A stretch of 64,000 nucleotides of DNA from Rattus norvegicus (GCF_036323735.1 NC_086036.1:41411050-41475049), one strand, 5' to 3'. Shown: positions 25,371 through 35,876, counted from the stretch's first letter. Numbers and translations: made by a program. Notes: a model not told the origin generated them from the sequence alone.

Positions 25371-25977
25371 TGTCAAACTAGAGAGATATTCCTGAGTATT
25401 TGAAGAATATTCTCCCATTATGGAATGCTATGGAGAAAGAAGGAACCCATTGCTCTCCTCCTTAGGTAATTTGTTGTTAGGCATAAAGTTCTTTCCCTAA
25501 AGATAAAGGTCTGAGATCAAACCTCAAAGGCTGGGATAAAAAACGAGGTGTCTTGTCTTATTGATAATGCCCTCTCAACTAATGAATTCTACTGCTTAAA
25601 CATACTCAAAAAAATGCCAACAGCCTGTTAAAAAGTAATGAGAAAAGCTTAAGAAATAGTCAACTACTTGTTAAAAAGTAAAGGAATGAAGAACTCAAGG
25701 GCATTTTAAAGTAAGACCAAGTATAACCGATTGGTGTTATCTTTTTCAGAACACTTTCTAATGCATGACATATGTTCTAAGAAACTGGGTGGAAAATAGA
25801 GCTTAGAAATAGTGCACTTGCCTAGCGTGCATGAGACCATGGGGTCCCCACCACTACTAAAGAGAAAACTATTGGATTCTACCCCTAGTCTTATCAGTAT
25901 TTATTATTTTTAAGGTAGAGCTAAAACTTCAAAGAAAATTCTTCTTTACCACCAAATCAAATATGCTACTCTTCCAG
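25371..25977. other. Intron, nothing clear
   Basis: A short tRNA-SINE-like remnant (AGTGCACTTGCCTAGCGTGC) lies near 25815. Nothing else is assigned. Confidence 0.35.
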
Positions 25978-25991
25978 CCCCACATCAGTTT

Positions 25992-26361
25992 TTTTTTTTT
26001 CTCATCTTTATAAACTTGAATATTTCTTATTTACATTTCGATTGTTATTCCCCTTCCCGGTTTCCGGGCCAACATCCCCCTAACCCCTCCCCCTCCCCTT
26101 CTCTATGGGTGTTCCCCTCCCCATCCTCCCCCCATTACTGCCCTACCCCTCAACAATCTCGTTCACTGGGGGTTCAGTCTTGGCAGGACCAAGGGCTTCC
26201 CCTTCCACTGGTGCTTTTACTAGGCTATTCATTGCTATGTATGCAGTTGGAGCCCAGGGTCAGTCCATGTATAGTCTTTGGGTAGTGGCTTAGTCCCTGG
26301 AAGCTCTGGTTGCTTGGCATTGTTGTTCACATGGGGTCTCAAGCCCCTTCAAGAAATGACA
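25992..26361 (-). mobile_element. 5'-truncated L1 3' end with target-site duplication
   Basis: Minus-strand copy of the last ~370 bp of L1, nearly the same as 60290-60655 of the complete L1 in this window, including its G-rich tract (C-rich at 26060-26160 on plus). Its poly-A tail is the T run at 25990-26000. CCCACATCAGTTTT flanks it at 25978-25991 and 26362-26375. Confidence 0.92.
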
Positions 26362-26375
26362 CCCACATCAGTTTT

Positions 26376-27300
26376 AAGTAGTTCTTCTTTTCGATTACCA
26401 CTGTTCTCTCCCCATCCCCCACGCCCATGCCCTTTCCCAAAAGTCTGAGGATCAATCAAAGAACAATTACCTAAGAAACAAAGCTTCAGGACCAGGCACA
26501 TGAAGGTGTGTGCACATTGGAATCTGACCCTATCATCCATAAAGAACCACAGAACAAAAGAAGTGTCATCACAAAAAGGTTACAAACAAAGTAAGAAAAT
26601 CTTTTCTGTGTATGGCTTTAAAATTGAAGGTATCTGAAACTCTTTCCTTACTTGTCTTCATATAAAGACATGTCAGATATTGATACCAAGAAAAACATGA
26701 CTTAGACAGATCATATGGCAAAAAAAAGGAGCACGTACATCCTCACATACAAAGCTGCTGTGACAATGGTGATGAGAAAGAGAACATTCCTTTGAATCAC
26801 TCAAAAATAGTCATATACTAGGAGAAAGAGCTGACAAAAATATGGTCTATTATTACACTTATCTTGTGTAGCATATATTGTTTTTTATAGAAGTATCTAG
26901 ATCAAGCTTAGAAAATATAAGACAAATACTATCAGAACTCATATCTTCACTGACTTAAGAATTTAAAACATACCCCATTTGGATTTCAACATCTGGTTAT
27001 ATCAATAATATGAACATCATTAAACTGATAAATCAAAAAGACAAAACATCAAGAAGCCTCAACATGAGATCATAATTTTACCCCTCCTCTTTTGTTATCT
27101 TGAAGAATCCTAATATTGACATGATTAAACAGTAATTTAAATAAACATTCTTAACCAGGATTTAAAAAAAAAAAAAAGGCTGTTTCATCAGTTACCCTTA
27201 AAGACAATCAGGAACAAAATACTAAAGATAAAGAATGCTTACAAAAACATTTATCACTGAAAACTCACAATCAATGTAAAGCTCAATTAGAAAAATATGT
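26376..27300. other. Intron, nothing assigned
   Basis: AT-rich sequence with a poly-A stretch at 27163-27177. No gene or named repeat is seen. Confidence 0.4.
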
Positions 27301-27302
27301 AG

Positions 27303-27445
27303 TTTTTCGAGCCAGGGTTTCTCTGTATAGCCCTGGCTGCCCTCGAACTCACTCTGTAGACAAGGTTGGCCTCAAACTCAAGAGATCCACCTGTCTCTGC
27401 CTCCGAATGCTGGGATTATGGGCCTGCACCACATCACCCAGTGAA
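27303..27445 (-). mobile_element. B1 SINE
   Basis: Reverse-complement B1: CAGGGTTTCTCTGTATAGCC, ...AAACTCAAGAGATCCACCTG, TCTGCCTCCGAATGCTGGGA. Confidence 0.9.
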
Positions 27446-27469
27446 TATACAGGTTTCTGTTTTGTTTTG

Positions 27470-27760
27470 TTTTAAAAAAGAGATTGGTTTATTTTAATGT
27501 ATCTGAGTACATTGTAGCTGTCTTCAGACACACCAGAAGAGGGCATAAGATCTCATAACAGATGGTTGTGAGTCACCATGTGGTTGCTGGGAATCGAACT
27601 CAGGACCTCTGCAAGAGCAGTCAGATGCCCCCCCCCCCCCCCCCCGGAGCTGAGGACTGAACCCAGGGCCTTGTGCTTGCTAGGCAAGCACTCTACCACT
27701 GAGCTAAATCCCTAACCCCTCAGTCAGACGTCTTAACCACTGAGTCATCTCTCCAGCCTG
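27470..27760 (-). mobile_element. B2 SINE split by a nested ID
   Basis: The B2 body (TGTCTTCAGACACACCAGAA, GTGGTTGCTGGGAATCGAAC) runs to 27627. The B2 head resumes at 27721 (TCAGACGTCTTAACCACTGA, ...CTCTCCAGCC). The ID element between them is bounded by CAGTCAGATG at 27618-27627 and CAGTCAGACG at 27721-27730. Confidence 0.9.
27628..27720 (-). mobile_element. ID SINE with a homopolymeric G tail, nested in B2
   Basis: The ID core (GGGGTTAGGGATTTAGCTCA on the minus strand) is intact, but where the A-rich tail should be there are 18 C on plus (27628-27645), that is G18 on the element's own strand. The flanking duplication shows the tail position is original. Confidence 0.85.
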
Positions 27761-27779
27761 AGTAGACAGTTCTTTAAAC

Positions 27780-29755
27780 TACTTTGAGATTTCATCATAC
27801 ACCCATCAGAATGGCTAAAGAAAACAAGTGAGAAAGCTCACGCTTGTGAGGATGCAGAGGAAGGCGAACACTCGTCCATTACTGTGCCAACGTGTGCAGC
27901 CACTATGAAAATTACTGTGATGGTTCCTCAGGAAGATGAGAACTGACCTACTGAAAGATCATCTATATACACCACTCTTGGGCATATACACCCAAAGGAT
28001 GCTTCATCCTACCACAGAGGCTCTTGTGCAACCACATTCATGTACTGTTCTATTCCTAATAGCCAGAAACTGGCTAGATGTCCCTCAACAGAAGATAAAG
28101 AAAATGTGGCAAGTTTATACAATGAAGTATCACTCAGTAATTAAAAGAAAGGAAATCATAAATATTCAGGTAAATGATAAAACTAGAATTTAAAAACTAA
28201 GTGAGGTAACCCAGACCCAAAAACACTAATGTAGTACATATTCCCTTATATGTGGATACTGGCTGCTAAATCAACGATAACCAGGTACTCGCCATGGAAG
28301 AACGGGTTAGGTCGATTAAGGACTGGGAGGACTAAGAAATAAATCTCATTAAGTAAGGGAAATGGATGGATGGGAGGGCTAGAACAGGAGGATGAAGTGG
28401 GGAGGAAAGGGGAGAGGGGAATATGGGGAAAGACAGCTAAAGTGAAGGGCCACTTATAGGGTATTATGGAAACCTAATATAACAGAAGCTTCCTAAAATA
28501 TATACATAGATGAAGGAGAACTAAATGAGATACCCCAAAAATGGGGGAGCAAAAGCCTGATCTGACCATCTCTTGTCACCAAATGAAGTTTCTAGCAGTG
28601 GGACTGAGTACTATCTAATTGAGTTGTTGGTCAAAGGGGGTCCATGGGAACCCCCAAACCATGCTGTTACCAAGACTATATAGCTCACCACAAACTGATG
28701 GCAAGACCCCAGTGCTGAAGACAATATCTACACACTCACTGCACATGGAGAAGTCAAGCTGGTGCCTTCAGACAGCCTGCAAACCTATGTTCTAGCATCT
28801 TCGATATAGCACTCTACCAAAGGAGAAATGCAAAAACCAAGCAAACCACTAAGGAGTTTGATCTGCAATGGTGTCCTGCCTGCAAGATGCGAGTGCAATG
28901 GTGTCGAAAAGTCTTGTGAGACTAACTAACCAATATCTGATTTGACTTAAGGTCCACCCCATGTGATGGAACCTGTAAGTGACACTGTTTGGATGACCAA
29001 GAACCGAAGACTGGACAGTACAGGGCCTAGGGGAAAACCAAATACTGTCCTAAACAAGCAAATTACTCTTAACAACATTCAGCTATACTATAGATCAATG
29101 CCCTGCTCAGCTGTCATTAGAGAAGCTTATTCCTGCAGCAGTTGCAAAGAAATAAAGATATCCACAACCAGACATTTTGCAGAGTTGCAAGACCTTGGAA
29201 CACACAACTCATAAGTGGGATGTCTCCATCAAATCCTTCCCTTCAGACCCACGGAAGAGTAGGCACGGAGTTTAAGAGACAGAGTGGTTGGAGGACAAAC
29301 AAGAAAATAAACCCCTCTAATCAATATAACTAACAAACACATGAACTCACAGAGACTGAGGCAGCATGAGCATGATCTACACAGGTCTGCACCAGGTTAT
29401 CTACACACATATTATCAAGATTTTCAGTTTAGTGTTTTTATGGGATTTCCTAGTACATGAGCAAGTGGGTCTCTGTTTCTTCTGCCTTTTCTTGGGCTTT
29501 TTTCCTTCTGTTTGTTTTTGTTCAATCCCAATGTGTTAGTTTTATCATAGTACAGTATAAAAATATAGTATAATACGGTACAGTAGAGTATAATGTGGTG
29601 TACAGCATGTTCCCTTAGAAGCCTGTTTACTTTCTAATGATGAGAGTAGATCTAGATGGGAGGGAGGTGGGAAAGAACCGGTAGGGGTAAAAGAAGGGAA
29701 ACCATAATTGGGACTTATTATGTGAGAAAATTATTTTTAATAAAAGGAAAAATGT
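27780..29755 (+). mobile_element. Old L1: end of ORF2 and long 3' UTR
   Basis: 27936-28260 reads as a broken C-terminus of L1 ORF2, including an LLGIYTQR-type motif (the intact L1 family has LLGIYLKD), NWLDVPQQ and KMWQVYTMKYHSVIKRKE. A long 3' UTR then runs to an A/T-rich end near 29750. It is more diverged than the L1 at 53.5 kb and likely an Lx-type element. Confidence 0.75.
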
Positions 29756-30535
29756 TAAAGGAAAAGTACTAAAGATACTGTGTATCCTGTAGTATAAACC
29801 ATTCATTCAGCCAAGATTTACTTATTTTTGTAAAAATAAAAAAGCACATCTATTTCATTAGTGTACAAAAAGAAAAAAAGTATGTAGTTCTTGAAAATAA
29901 GGAGCTACGGTTAAGAATTTAAAAATAACTTACTAATTTAAAAGACAGGTTATAGAACAAGATAGAAAAACTTCAAGAAAAAAATCTCAAAGGCTTATCA
30001 TTTTCGTAGTCCTTTAAAAAAAACTATTGTTACAAACATGCTCAGGACCAATACACTGCCTCACAGCTCACCTTACATCACAACACATACTTGCTTCAGC
30101 AATTCACCCCATTCAGGCATTCATACTATCATACTATTATTATTCTACAGAAGTGTGCTAATACACAATTTTCTTTAAGAATATTCATAGCAGCACAGTC
30201 CTAGATCAATTAACTACATACATTCAATGAAAACTTGTTGTTTGAATGACATAACCGCGGATTAAGAAGACACAGGAGTGTAGCCAGGCTTTGGCTACTT
30301 GTCAATTCCTTTTTCCACCACCCTCCTCCATTCCATTCCAACTTCCCAACACTAGGAAGGAGAAAAAGAAGGCTAGAGGAGAAAGGGGGCATTGATATTG
30401 TTAAACTACTTCCTGCTGATTAGGGGAGTCCAGTTCCTTGGGGCAAGTTTGATCTTCGTAGTCAGGATATCCAATTTCTTCTTCTTGTCTCTTTGCACAG
30501 GACCACTTGACACAATGCAACAAACCTCAACCACA
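29756..30535. other. Intron, nothing assigned
   Basis: AT-rich sequence with no recognisable gene or repeat. Confidence 0.4.
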
Positions 30536-30537
30536 GC

Positions 30538-30606
30538 AACCAGCAGCAGGAGGAGGATGAGGAAGAGGAAGAAGAGGAGGAGCAGCAGCAGCTGCCGCTG
30601 CCACAA
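30538..30606. repeat. AGG/AGC triplet-rich tract
   Basis: Imperfect AGC, AGG and GAA triplets, ending in CAGCAGCAGCTGCCGCTGCC. Confidence 0.85.
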
Positions 30607-31265
30607 CCCTTCTTGGGGCTCTAGCATTTACATATCCTTTCAAGAGTCCCCGGAATTCCAAATGTTATACATTCACAGAAACTATGTATGGCAAAATCAT
30701 GCCCTTGCTAGAGCATGAGTCAAATCATAGTCAGCTGCTGTGGACAATCTAAAGCAACTCCATATCCCTTAATCTGGGATTGAAACATATTTCTATTAAC
30801 AATTCTGTATTTTTAAACAAACCACAATTCTCACTACGCCTGAGCCCATACACCCACAAACCCAGGCACATGCATTTACACACACATGTACACATGTACA
30901 CACACACATACACAAATGCAATTTTGGCTTTATTTTCTCAGTTTTATGTAATGCCTTTTCAAGACCTTTTTGCAGGGACCCTGTTACATGTTGACTGGCT
31001 CAACAGCTTTCTAGTACCTTGGTGCAAACCTCCATGAGCTCCCTGCCCTACACACACACACACACACACACACGGGTTGTCACTCAACAGCAAAGACAAA
31101 TCAGGAAGAGAGGGGTGCACAGTCTATCTCTAAAGAACAGATACAAATATAAAAGATGATGAGCTTCTATAAAAGTTTAGAATGCAGGGACAAGACTTAT
31201 TTTTTATTGTAAACAAAGTAAGTCAATTAATGCTGTTTGAAAAACTCTTAGATTTATGCCATTCT
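30607..31265. other. Intron with short CA tracts
   Basis: CA-rich stretches at 30870-30915 and (AC)n at 31051-31073. Nothing else is recognised. Confidence 0.4.
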
Positions 31266-31267
31266 TG

Positions 31268-31434
31268 ACATTTTTTTAAAGATTTATTTATATATTTTAT
31301 GTGGGCATACTGTCGCTGTCTTCAGAGACACCAGAAGAGGGCATCGGATCCCATTACAGATGGTTCTAAGCCACCATGTGGTTGTTGGGAATTGAACTAT
31401 CATCTAGAAGAGCAGAGCCATCTCTCCAGCCCCT
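31268..31434 (-). mobile_element. B2 SINE
   Basis: Reverse-complement B2: TTTTTAAAGATTTATTTATA, ...CCAGAAGAGGGCATCGGATC, ending CATCTCTCCAGCCCC. An internal deletion near the B box removes part of the tRNA-like head. Confidence 0.88.
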
Positions 31435-31929
31435 ATTCTTAAATCTTAACAGCTTTTTAAAGCTAGGTGGTGAATTATTTTACTGTTGTGAAGATTTACT
31501 CAGATCTTCAGATTATCAAAATTGTGCCAAGAAAGCCTCTTTTAAAGGTGGAAAGAATTCCTAACCTATCACTACTGTCTTGAGTTTCTTACAATCTTGA
31601 AAGTTAGACTGAACTGTAAACCTAAGCTCTTCCTGACAAAGGTCTTTAAATGTTGCCAACAAACCCACACTGGTTTGACCTAGTCCCTATTTAGCATTTT
31701 AAGCCCTGAGCGAGTCTTAAAAATCCATTTTCTGTCTTGCTACATTTAATATATATTCTTCGTAAAAGGATTTTTCCATTTGCCTCAAGTAAGTGGAATC
31801 AGGGAACACATATCTCTTTCAAATGAATCCTTTCAAGTCATGTGGGCTAGTCTTCACTGACAGAGTAACAAATAAAATGCCCACCTAGAATAAATAAGAT
31901 AGTGACCCACTACTCCAAAGTGACTTAAA
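31435..31929. other. Intron, nothing assigned
   Basis: No recognisable gene or repeat. Confidence 0.4.
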
Positions 31930-31942
31930 AAAACTTCAAAAC

Positions 31943-32101
31943 AGGGCTGGAGAGACTGACTGCTCTTCCAGAGGTCCTGAGTTCAAATCCCTTCAACCAC
32001 ATGGTGGCTCACAACCATCTGTAATGGGATCCTATGCCCTATTCTGTTGTATCTGAAGACAGCTACAGTTTACATATATATAATCAATAAATCCTTTTTA
32101 A
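31943..32101 (+). mobile_element. B2 SINE, internally deleted
   Basis: GGGCTGGAGAGACTGACTGC shows loss of part of the A-box region, then CCAGAGGTCCTGAGTTCAAA and the usual B2 body and tail. The near-repeat AAAACTTCAAAAC / AAAAAGTTCAAAAC flanks it at about 31930-31942 and 32102-32114. Confidence 0.9.
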
Positions 32102-32420
32102 AAAAGTTCAAAACAATGTATTTCACTGTATTCTCAAACGGACAAACTGTAACAGGAGGCTCAGCTCTTCTGCCACTAATACGCTCTGTAACTTCAGGGA
32201 AGCGAGAGAAAATGCAGCTGACTGGGACCCTTTATCACATATGTTTAAAGCACAATCAAGTAAGTATCAGAGTCAAGGTAATACTGGAAGGGTTACCTAG
32301 TAAACACAGGTCTGTGAATGTAGGCCTACTCAACAACAACGCTACAAATTGCTACCAAACTTCCAAAAATAAGAGGCTGCCACTCAAAACAAAACAAAAC
32401 AAAAACAAAGCCGAACTCAC

Positions 32421-32964
32421 CTTTAACACTTTTCCTATTAACATCTGCCCCTTTTTCAAGTAAATACTGAGCAATCTCTTTGTGTCCTTTGTAGCATGAA
32501 ATCATCAAGCACGTATGCCCATGTCGGTTGGACACTTCCAGATCGGCTTTGTGTTCTACAAGATATTTCACTATTTCCAAATGGCCATCAAAGCACGCTG
32601 CTCGAAGAGGGGTTGAGTTGGTTAAAGTCGTGTTGTTGACAGATGCTCCATGATTTAACAAAGACTGGACAACCTTCAGATGTCCTGCTGCAGAAGCAGC
32701 CCATAAAGGGGGGGCCCCCTCGATGGTTTCGCCGTCGAAATTGACAGAGCCCCCGACTTCTATGGAAGCACTGCACTGCTCTAGAAGGAATTCTACCATG
32801 TCGAGGTGTCCATACCTAGCAGCCATCAAGAGTGGTGTGGCCCCATTGGTTTTTTCCGAGATCAAGGAGGAAACCTCCGCTTTAGATTTGCTTGCCAGCA
32901 ACTTGGTGAGGAGTCGGAGTTTGCCATCGCGCGCTGCGTTGAACACCGCTGTCTTTAGATCCAT
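32421..32964 (-). CDS. Fem1c: FEM1C, coding exon with start codon (residues 1-181 and part of 182)
   Basis: This exon encodes the N-terminal ankyrin-repeat part of FEM1C, a substrate receptor of the CUL2-elongin B/C-RBX1 ubiquitin ligase. The ankyrin groove is known to bind proteins ending in arginine-type C-degrons. The start MDLKTAVFNAARDG is recognisable as FEM1C rather than FEM1A or FEM1B. Repeated ankyrin signatures are visible, for example GATPLLMAARYGHLDMVEFL near residue 41 and STPLRAACFDGHLEIVKYL near 117. Asp126, a degron-contacting residue in the human protein, is present. The exon ends in AAAG followed by GTGAGT, a near-perfect donor, splitting the Gly182 codon after its first base. 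Without splicing, the frame reads 31 residues into the intron and stops at 32326. The start codon has T at -3 and G at +4, a moderate context. Confidence 0.97.
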
Positions 32965-33147
32965 TTATGTCCAGTCGAGGCTAAGCTTTATTTATCCTTC
33001 AAAGCAAAGCTCCAGCTTAACTCTCCACGCAGGCAAGTAACAGGAGCCAAAGTTCAATGTTAGTCACTGAGACCCAGAACGGATATAAAACCCAGAGAGT
33101 ATGTTCTGTCCTATCGCATTCCAACATCGGAGAAGCAGAACACCAAA
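32965..33147 (-). other. Fem1c 5' leader in exon 2
   Basis: The 183 bases upstream of the start codon contain two upstream reading frames. One is a 36-codon uORF from 33127 to 33017. The other is a two-codon one (ATG CGA TAG) from 33119 to 33111. The proposed acceptor is AG at 33149-33148, directly after a long pyrimidine tract (33152-33178 read on the minus strand). The acceptor position is inferred, since other AGs exist nearby. Confidence 0.5.
33017..33127 (-). CDS. Upstream ORF, 36 codons, in Fem1c exon 2 leader
   Basis: ATG at 33127 opens a frame ending in TAA at 33019-33017, 52 bases before the FEM1C start. The peptide is hydrophobic near its end (ELWLLLLACVES). It overlaps a two-codon uORF (33119-33111). 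If the acceptor at 33148 is right, this uORF is in every spliced transcript. Confidence 0.35.
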   Translation of the reverse strand: MLECDRTEHTLWVLYPFWVSVTNIELWLLLLACVES

Positions 33148-33896
33148 CTAGAGAATTTAAGGAGGAAAAAAAAAAACAATAGTTTTAGGATTTTCCATAC
33201 ACGTAAAGGCAAAAACACGATTTGGGCTTCCCTATTTTCTAATCTTGTAGAGGGGGAGGGGGAAATACCGTACTAGGAACGATTCCCCCTCTTCCTCCAA
33301 AAGAGGTGCTCAAGAAAATACAAAAGGGTTCACGCGGAGACCATAATGTTTCGAAAGGAGGCAGTTCCTCCCAAAGTGCGGAAAATGAAACACTACAGGT
33401 AATTGGTTTCCTCGTGCTTGGCTCTAGCCAGCCCAGCTTTGTTCTGGTTTTGCCTTGCACACGCCCAGCGAGTAACCGAAAGGGGCAGGAGACGCGGCGG
33501 GTTCAGAAATGTTTCTTTCTTGCATCTGCAGAGCACTCGCCAAGGGCGCGAGGCTGGAAGGCCTCATTGTGGCCAGGATGGGTTTCGACAAGGAACAAAA
33601 AGGTCAGACGCACCAACTCTCGGCCTGCTCACGCTAAGACCTCGCCGGAAAGGCTTTCTTCCCTTCAAACTATGCGAGGCGCTCAGGAAATCCGGCCGCC
33701 TTCGAGCCTTTAACTTCCCCAGCCGCCCCGTGCTCCGCGGCCACAACCGCCCTCCGTCGCCTTCGCCTCCACCCCTTCCAGCCGCCCGCCTGCCCTGGGT
33801 CCCGCGGCCCACACGACCCCGCCGGCCGCCATCTGCCCGGACGCCCTCCTCCCGCCCAGGCCTCCCCACCGGGCCCCAGGCCACAGCCATCACTAC
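33148..33896 (-). other. Probable Fem1c intron 1
   Basis: The proposed donor is CAG followed by GTAGTG at 33896-33891, and the acceptor is at 33149-33148 after a poly-pyrimidine tract. Mammalian FEM1C is known to have a non-coding first exon, which fits. The donor half is CpG-island sequence and the acceptor half is AT-richer unique sequence. No repeat is seen in it. Confidence 0.45.
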
Positions 33897-34190
33897 CTGC
33901 CCCGGGGCTGGTCCTCCCGCCGTCGGTTGCTCCGGTTCCGGCCGCCCCTTCAAATATAAACCGTTGTCCCCGTCGCCCGGGATGCCCTACTCCGCCTGCA
34001 GCCGCACAGCTCCTCCATGCCCCGCGCCCCACAGGAATGAATCCGGCCGCGCTGCTCGCTCTGCCCCGCCCCGCGGAGCTGTCTGCACCCTCCCTCCCAG
34101 GCCGTTCGCGTTGCAGCAGCTGCCGCGGCGGATGGTGTAATGGGCTGCAGGCCCGGGGGCCGGACAAGCCAGTTCACTGCTTCACATTAC
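33897..34190 (-). other. Probable Fem1c non-coding exon 1
   Basis: GC-rich sequence inside the CpG island, ending in a consensus donor. It contains a uORF of 22 codons (minus strand 34018-33950), beginning MEELCGCRRSR and ending in TGA, and an ATG-TGA minimal uORF near 34184. The start is not fixed: the CCAAT box at 34213-34207 suggests transcription begins between about 34190 and 34130. Confidence 0.45.
33950..34018 (-). CDS. Upstream ORF, 22 codons, in Fem1c exon 1
   Basis: ATG at 34018 opens a frame that ends at a TGA at 33952-33950, beginning MEELCGCRRSR. It lies wholly in the inferred exon 1. Such a uORF would be expected to reduce translation of the main frame. Its use is not shown by the sequence alone. 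Confidence 0.35.
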   Translation of the reverse strand: MEELCGCRRSRASRATGTTVYI

Positions 34191-34309
34191 TGACGCCGCA
34201 GCCGCGCCATTGGGTCGAGGGAGGGCGGCGGCTGCCGCCAGCAACCGCCTAGGGGCGGGGCAGGGCAGGGCGGCGGGGGTGGGGTGGCGGGGAGGGGGGC
34301 GGACCTTGC

Positions 34310-34630
34310 GCGCGCTCCAGAAAGATGCGCCTGCGTACTAAGGGGGAGGCGGGGCGCCGTAGGTAGAGGCGGGGGCCTGAGAGAGCGCCCTGGGAAATGC
34401 GCCTGCGTGCTACGGAAAGGGCGGAGTTCCTTGGGAGGGGGTGGAGCCTAAAAGGGCTACCCAAAAGACGCGCATGCGTGGTATCGAGGGGGCGGGCATC
34501 CTGAAAGTCTGGGGCGCCTAGAGAGCGCCAAGTAGAATGCGCCTGCGTGACGCGGAAGAGGCGGGCCATCCCACATGGAGAGGAAGGCGGGAGAGGAGAA
34601 CGCTCCTGCGTGCTACGGGTAGGGGAGGGT
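34310..34630. repeat. Degenerate ~70 bp tandem array with NRF1-like sites
   Basis: The core ATGCGCCTGCGT occurs at 34325-34336, 34397-34408 and 34537-34548, with variants ACGCGCATGCGT at 34468-34479 and ACGCTCCTGCGT at 34600-34611. The spacings are 72, 71, 69 and 63 bp. Flanking bases also repeat: a GGGCGG or AGGCGGG tract follows most cores, and GAGAGCGCC precedes several. The core resembles the NRF1 consensus GCGCATGCGC, and the copy at 34468 matches best. This looks like an old tandem duplication of a promoter module. Confidence 0.75.
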
Positions 34631-34640
34631 CGCGTCTTCT

Positions 34641-35837
34641 ACCTTCTAGGTGGGCTTCCTGACTGTGAAGTTGTGGGAATCTCGTGCACTCAGTCTTTTC
34701 TCGTTTCTCCTCAGCGCTCTCGGGTGACCTCGGGAGCGCCCAATCTTAACGATCCCTCACCAGAACAACCTCGCACTCATTCCTTCTATTATTCCATGGA
34801 TGAGGTTAGACCGAGCTTGCCCTGACAGACACTCCAGACAAACAATTAAGAAAATGAAACTCGGGTTGGAGCTTGCCAAACGTTATTTTTTATTAACGGC
34901 CGCTGCAAGACATGAATACTATATAAGAAGACTGGTGAAAGTCAATTATGTCAATAAAAATTAGATTATTAAAAACTAAAAAAATGAAAGAAAGCTAAAA
35001 AGCCTGAGTGCAGGAAACAAAATAACAGTTGCACACAGGAGAAAATAAGCTTATAGAATTAATGAGGTTAAAATCTGGTGTCTATAGTATTAAACTAGGT
35101 TGAGAAGTGTCTTGTGAACCTCTTCAGCACTGTTTGGCCAGACCTTAAACCCACACAATTCCTTAGTACCACTGGGAAAGAGAAAATACCAGAGTAGGTA
35201 GACTGAACTTCATCATCAAGGTAAACTTCATCGCAAGAAACTAAGCAAAACTAAAAAATCTTTAAAAAATAGTCAACCTAGTTCTTTACATAGTCACCTA
35301 TGTTACCCAGAAGATTATGTGTCTTTGCATGATCAATCATGATTTTCCTAGAAATGCACACTTTGCTTTTTTCCGTTGTCATATTCTAAACATTTCTCAT
35401 GCTTTCACGCTTTTTTTTTTTTACCTTTTTGACATTTTTGATACATGTACATGAATGAAAATGAGGACATGACCACTCCTAGGGAATGGTTAGGGAGAGC
35501 ACAGCCAGAGGCATCTGGAAGGTTCTATACTGAGCACAGCCACTAGAAAACAGGTTGGTGAGAGGGAGGGAGGGGAAGAGGAGAGAGGGAATAAGTAGAC
35601 CAAGAGAGGAACTGAGGACCATAAGACCAAGTGGGAACCAAGAGAGTGAGAAGAACCCAGATAGCATGTAGCCAAATGACTGAGTTACAGAGGAATCAGA
35701 AGCTGGGGGGGAAGGTAAGCCCAGCCCTTGGGCTGGAGAGGTTTAGGTTAGGGTTGGGGGCTGGGTGAGAAGTCCTGGAAGGAACCACAGGTACTGAGTA
35801 AGACTTGTCCTGGGCTTTTTTGGGACCTGACAATATA

Positions 35838-35840
<3 letters not shown>
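34641..35840. other. Intergenic, upstream of Fem1c
   Basis: AT-rich after the CpG island. 35470-35820 has a purine-rich, LTR-like look that I cannot classify. No gene is supported. A 92-codon plus frame at 34547-34825 begins inside the CpG island and could at most be part of a divergent transcript. Confidence 0.35.

Positions 35841-35841
<1 letters not shown>

Positions 35842-35876
<35 letters not shown>

Larger units (their letters stand above)
14151..32420 (-). other. Fem1c intron 2 (18.3 kb)
   Basis: This intron separates the two coding exons. Its donor is GTGAGT at 32420-32415 and its acceptor AG at 14152-14151. It contains ID, B1, B2 and B4 SINEs, four pieces of old or truncated L1, an LTR-like element and several microsatellites, each listed separately. 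No further exon with FEM1C similarity is seen or needed, because the protein is complete without one. Confidence 0.9.
9550..34190 (-). other. Fem1c: Fem1c transcription unit (exons 1-3)
   Basis: This is the whole Fem1c gene on the minus strand. A non-coding exon 1 lies in a CpG island, exon 2 carries the start codon, an 18.3 kb intron follows, and exon 3 carries 71% of the protein and a long 3' UTR. The coding parts are certain: they join in frame to 617 codons, the length known for mammalian FEM1C. The outer limits are inferred. The 5' end near 34190 rests on the CpG island and a CCAAT box. The 3' end near 9550 rests on AATAAA signals at 9644-9639 and 9582-9577. A TSS and poly-A site map would settle both. 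Confidence 0.85.
33480..34640. promoter_or_regulatory. CpG island and Fem1c promoter
   Basis: A sharp rise in G+C and CpG over about 1.1 kb, against AT-rich flanks. Visible elements are an inverted CCAAT box (CCATTGG on the plus strand, 34207-34213), a TGACG CRE-like half site near 34191, GC boxes (GGGGCGGGG at 34252-34260 and others), and five NRF1-like sites from 34325 to 34611. There is no TATA box at a fitting place. This is typical of a housekeeping promoter and may fire in both directions. Confidence 0.85.

Noticed and set aside
32326..32420. Read-through of the FEM1C frame into intron 2 (212-residue short form)
   Set aside because: The donor GTGAGT is strong and the spliced product is the full family length. 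Intron retention is possible but not supported by sequence.
33403..34140. 245-codon plus-strand frame across the CpG island
   Set aside because: Pro/Arg/Ala-rich from high G+C, antisense to exon 1 and promoter. Several frames are open here on both strands, as expected when stops are rare.
35738..35758. Interstitial telomere-like GTTTAGGTTAGGGTTGGGGG
   Set aside because: Only two degenerate units, too short to mean anything.
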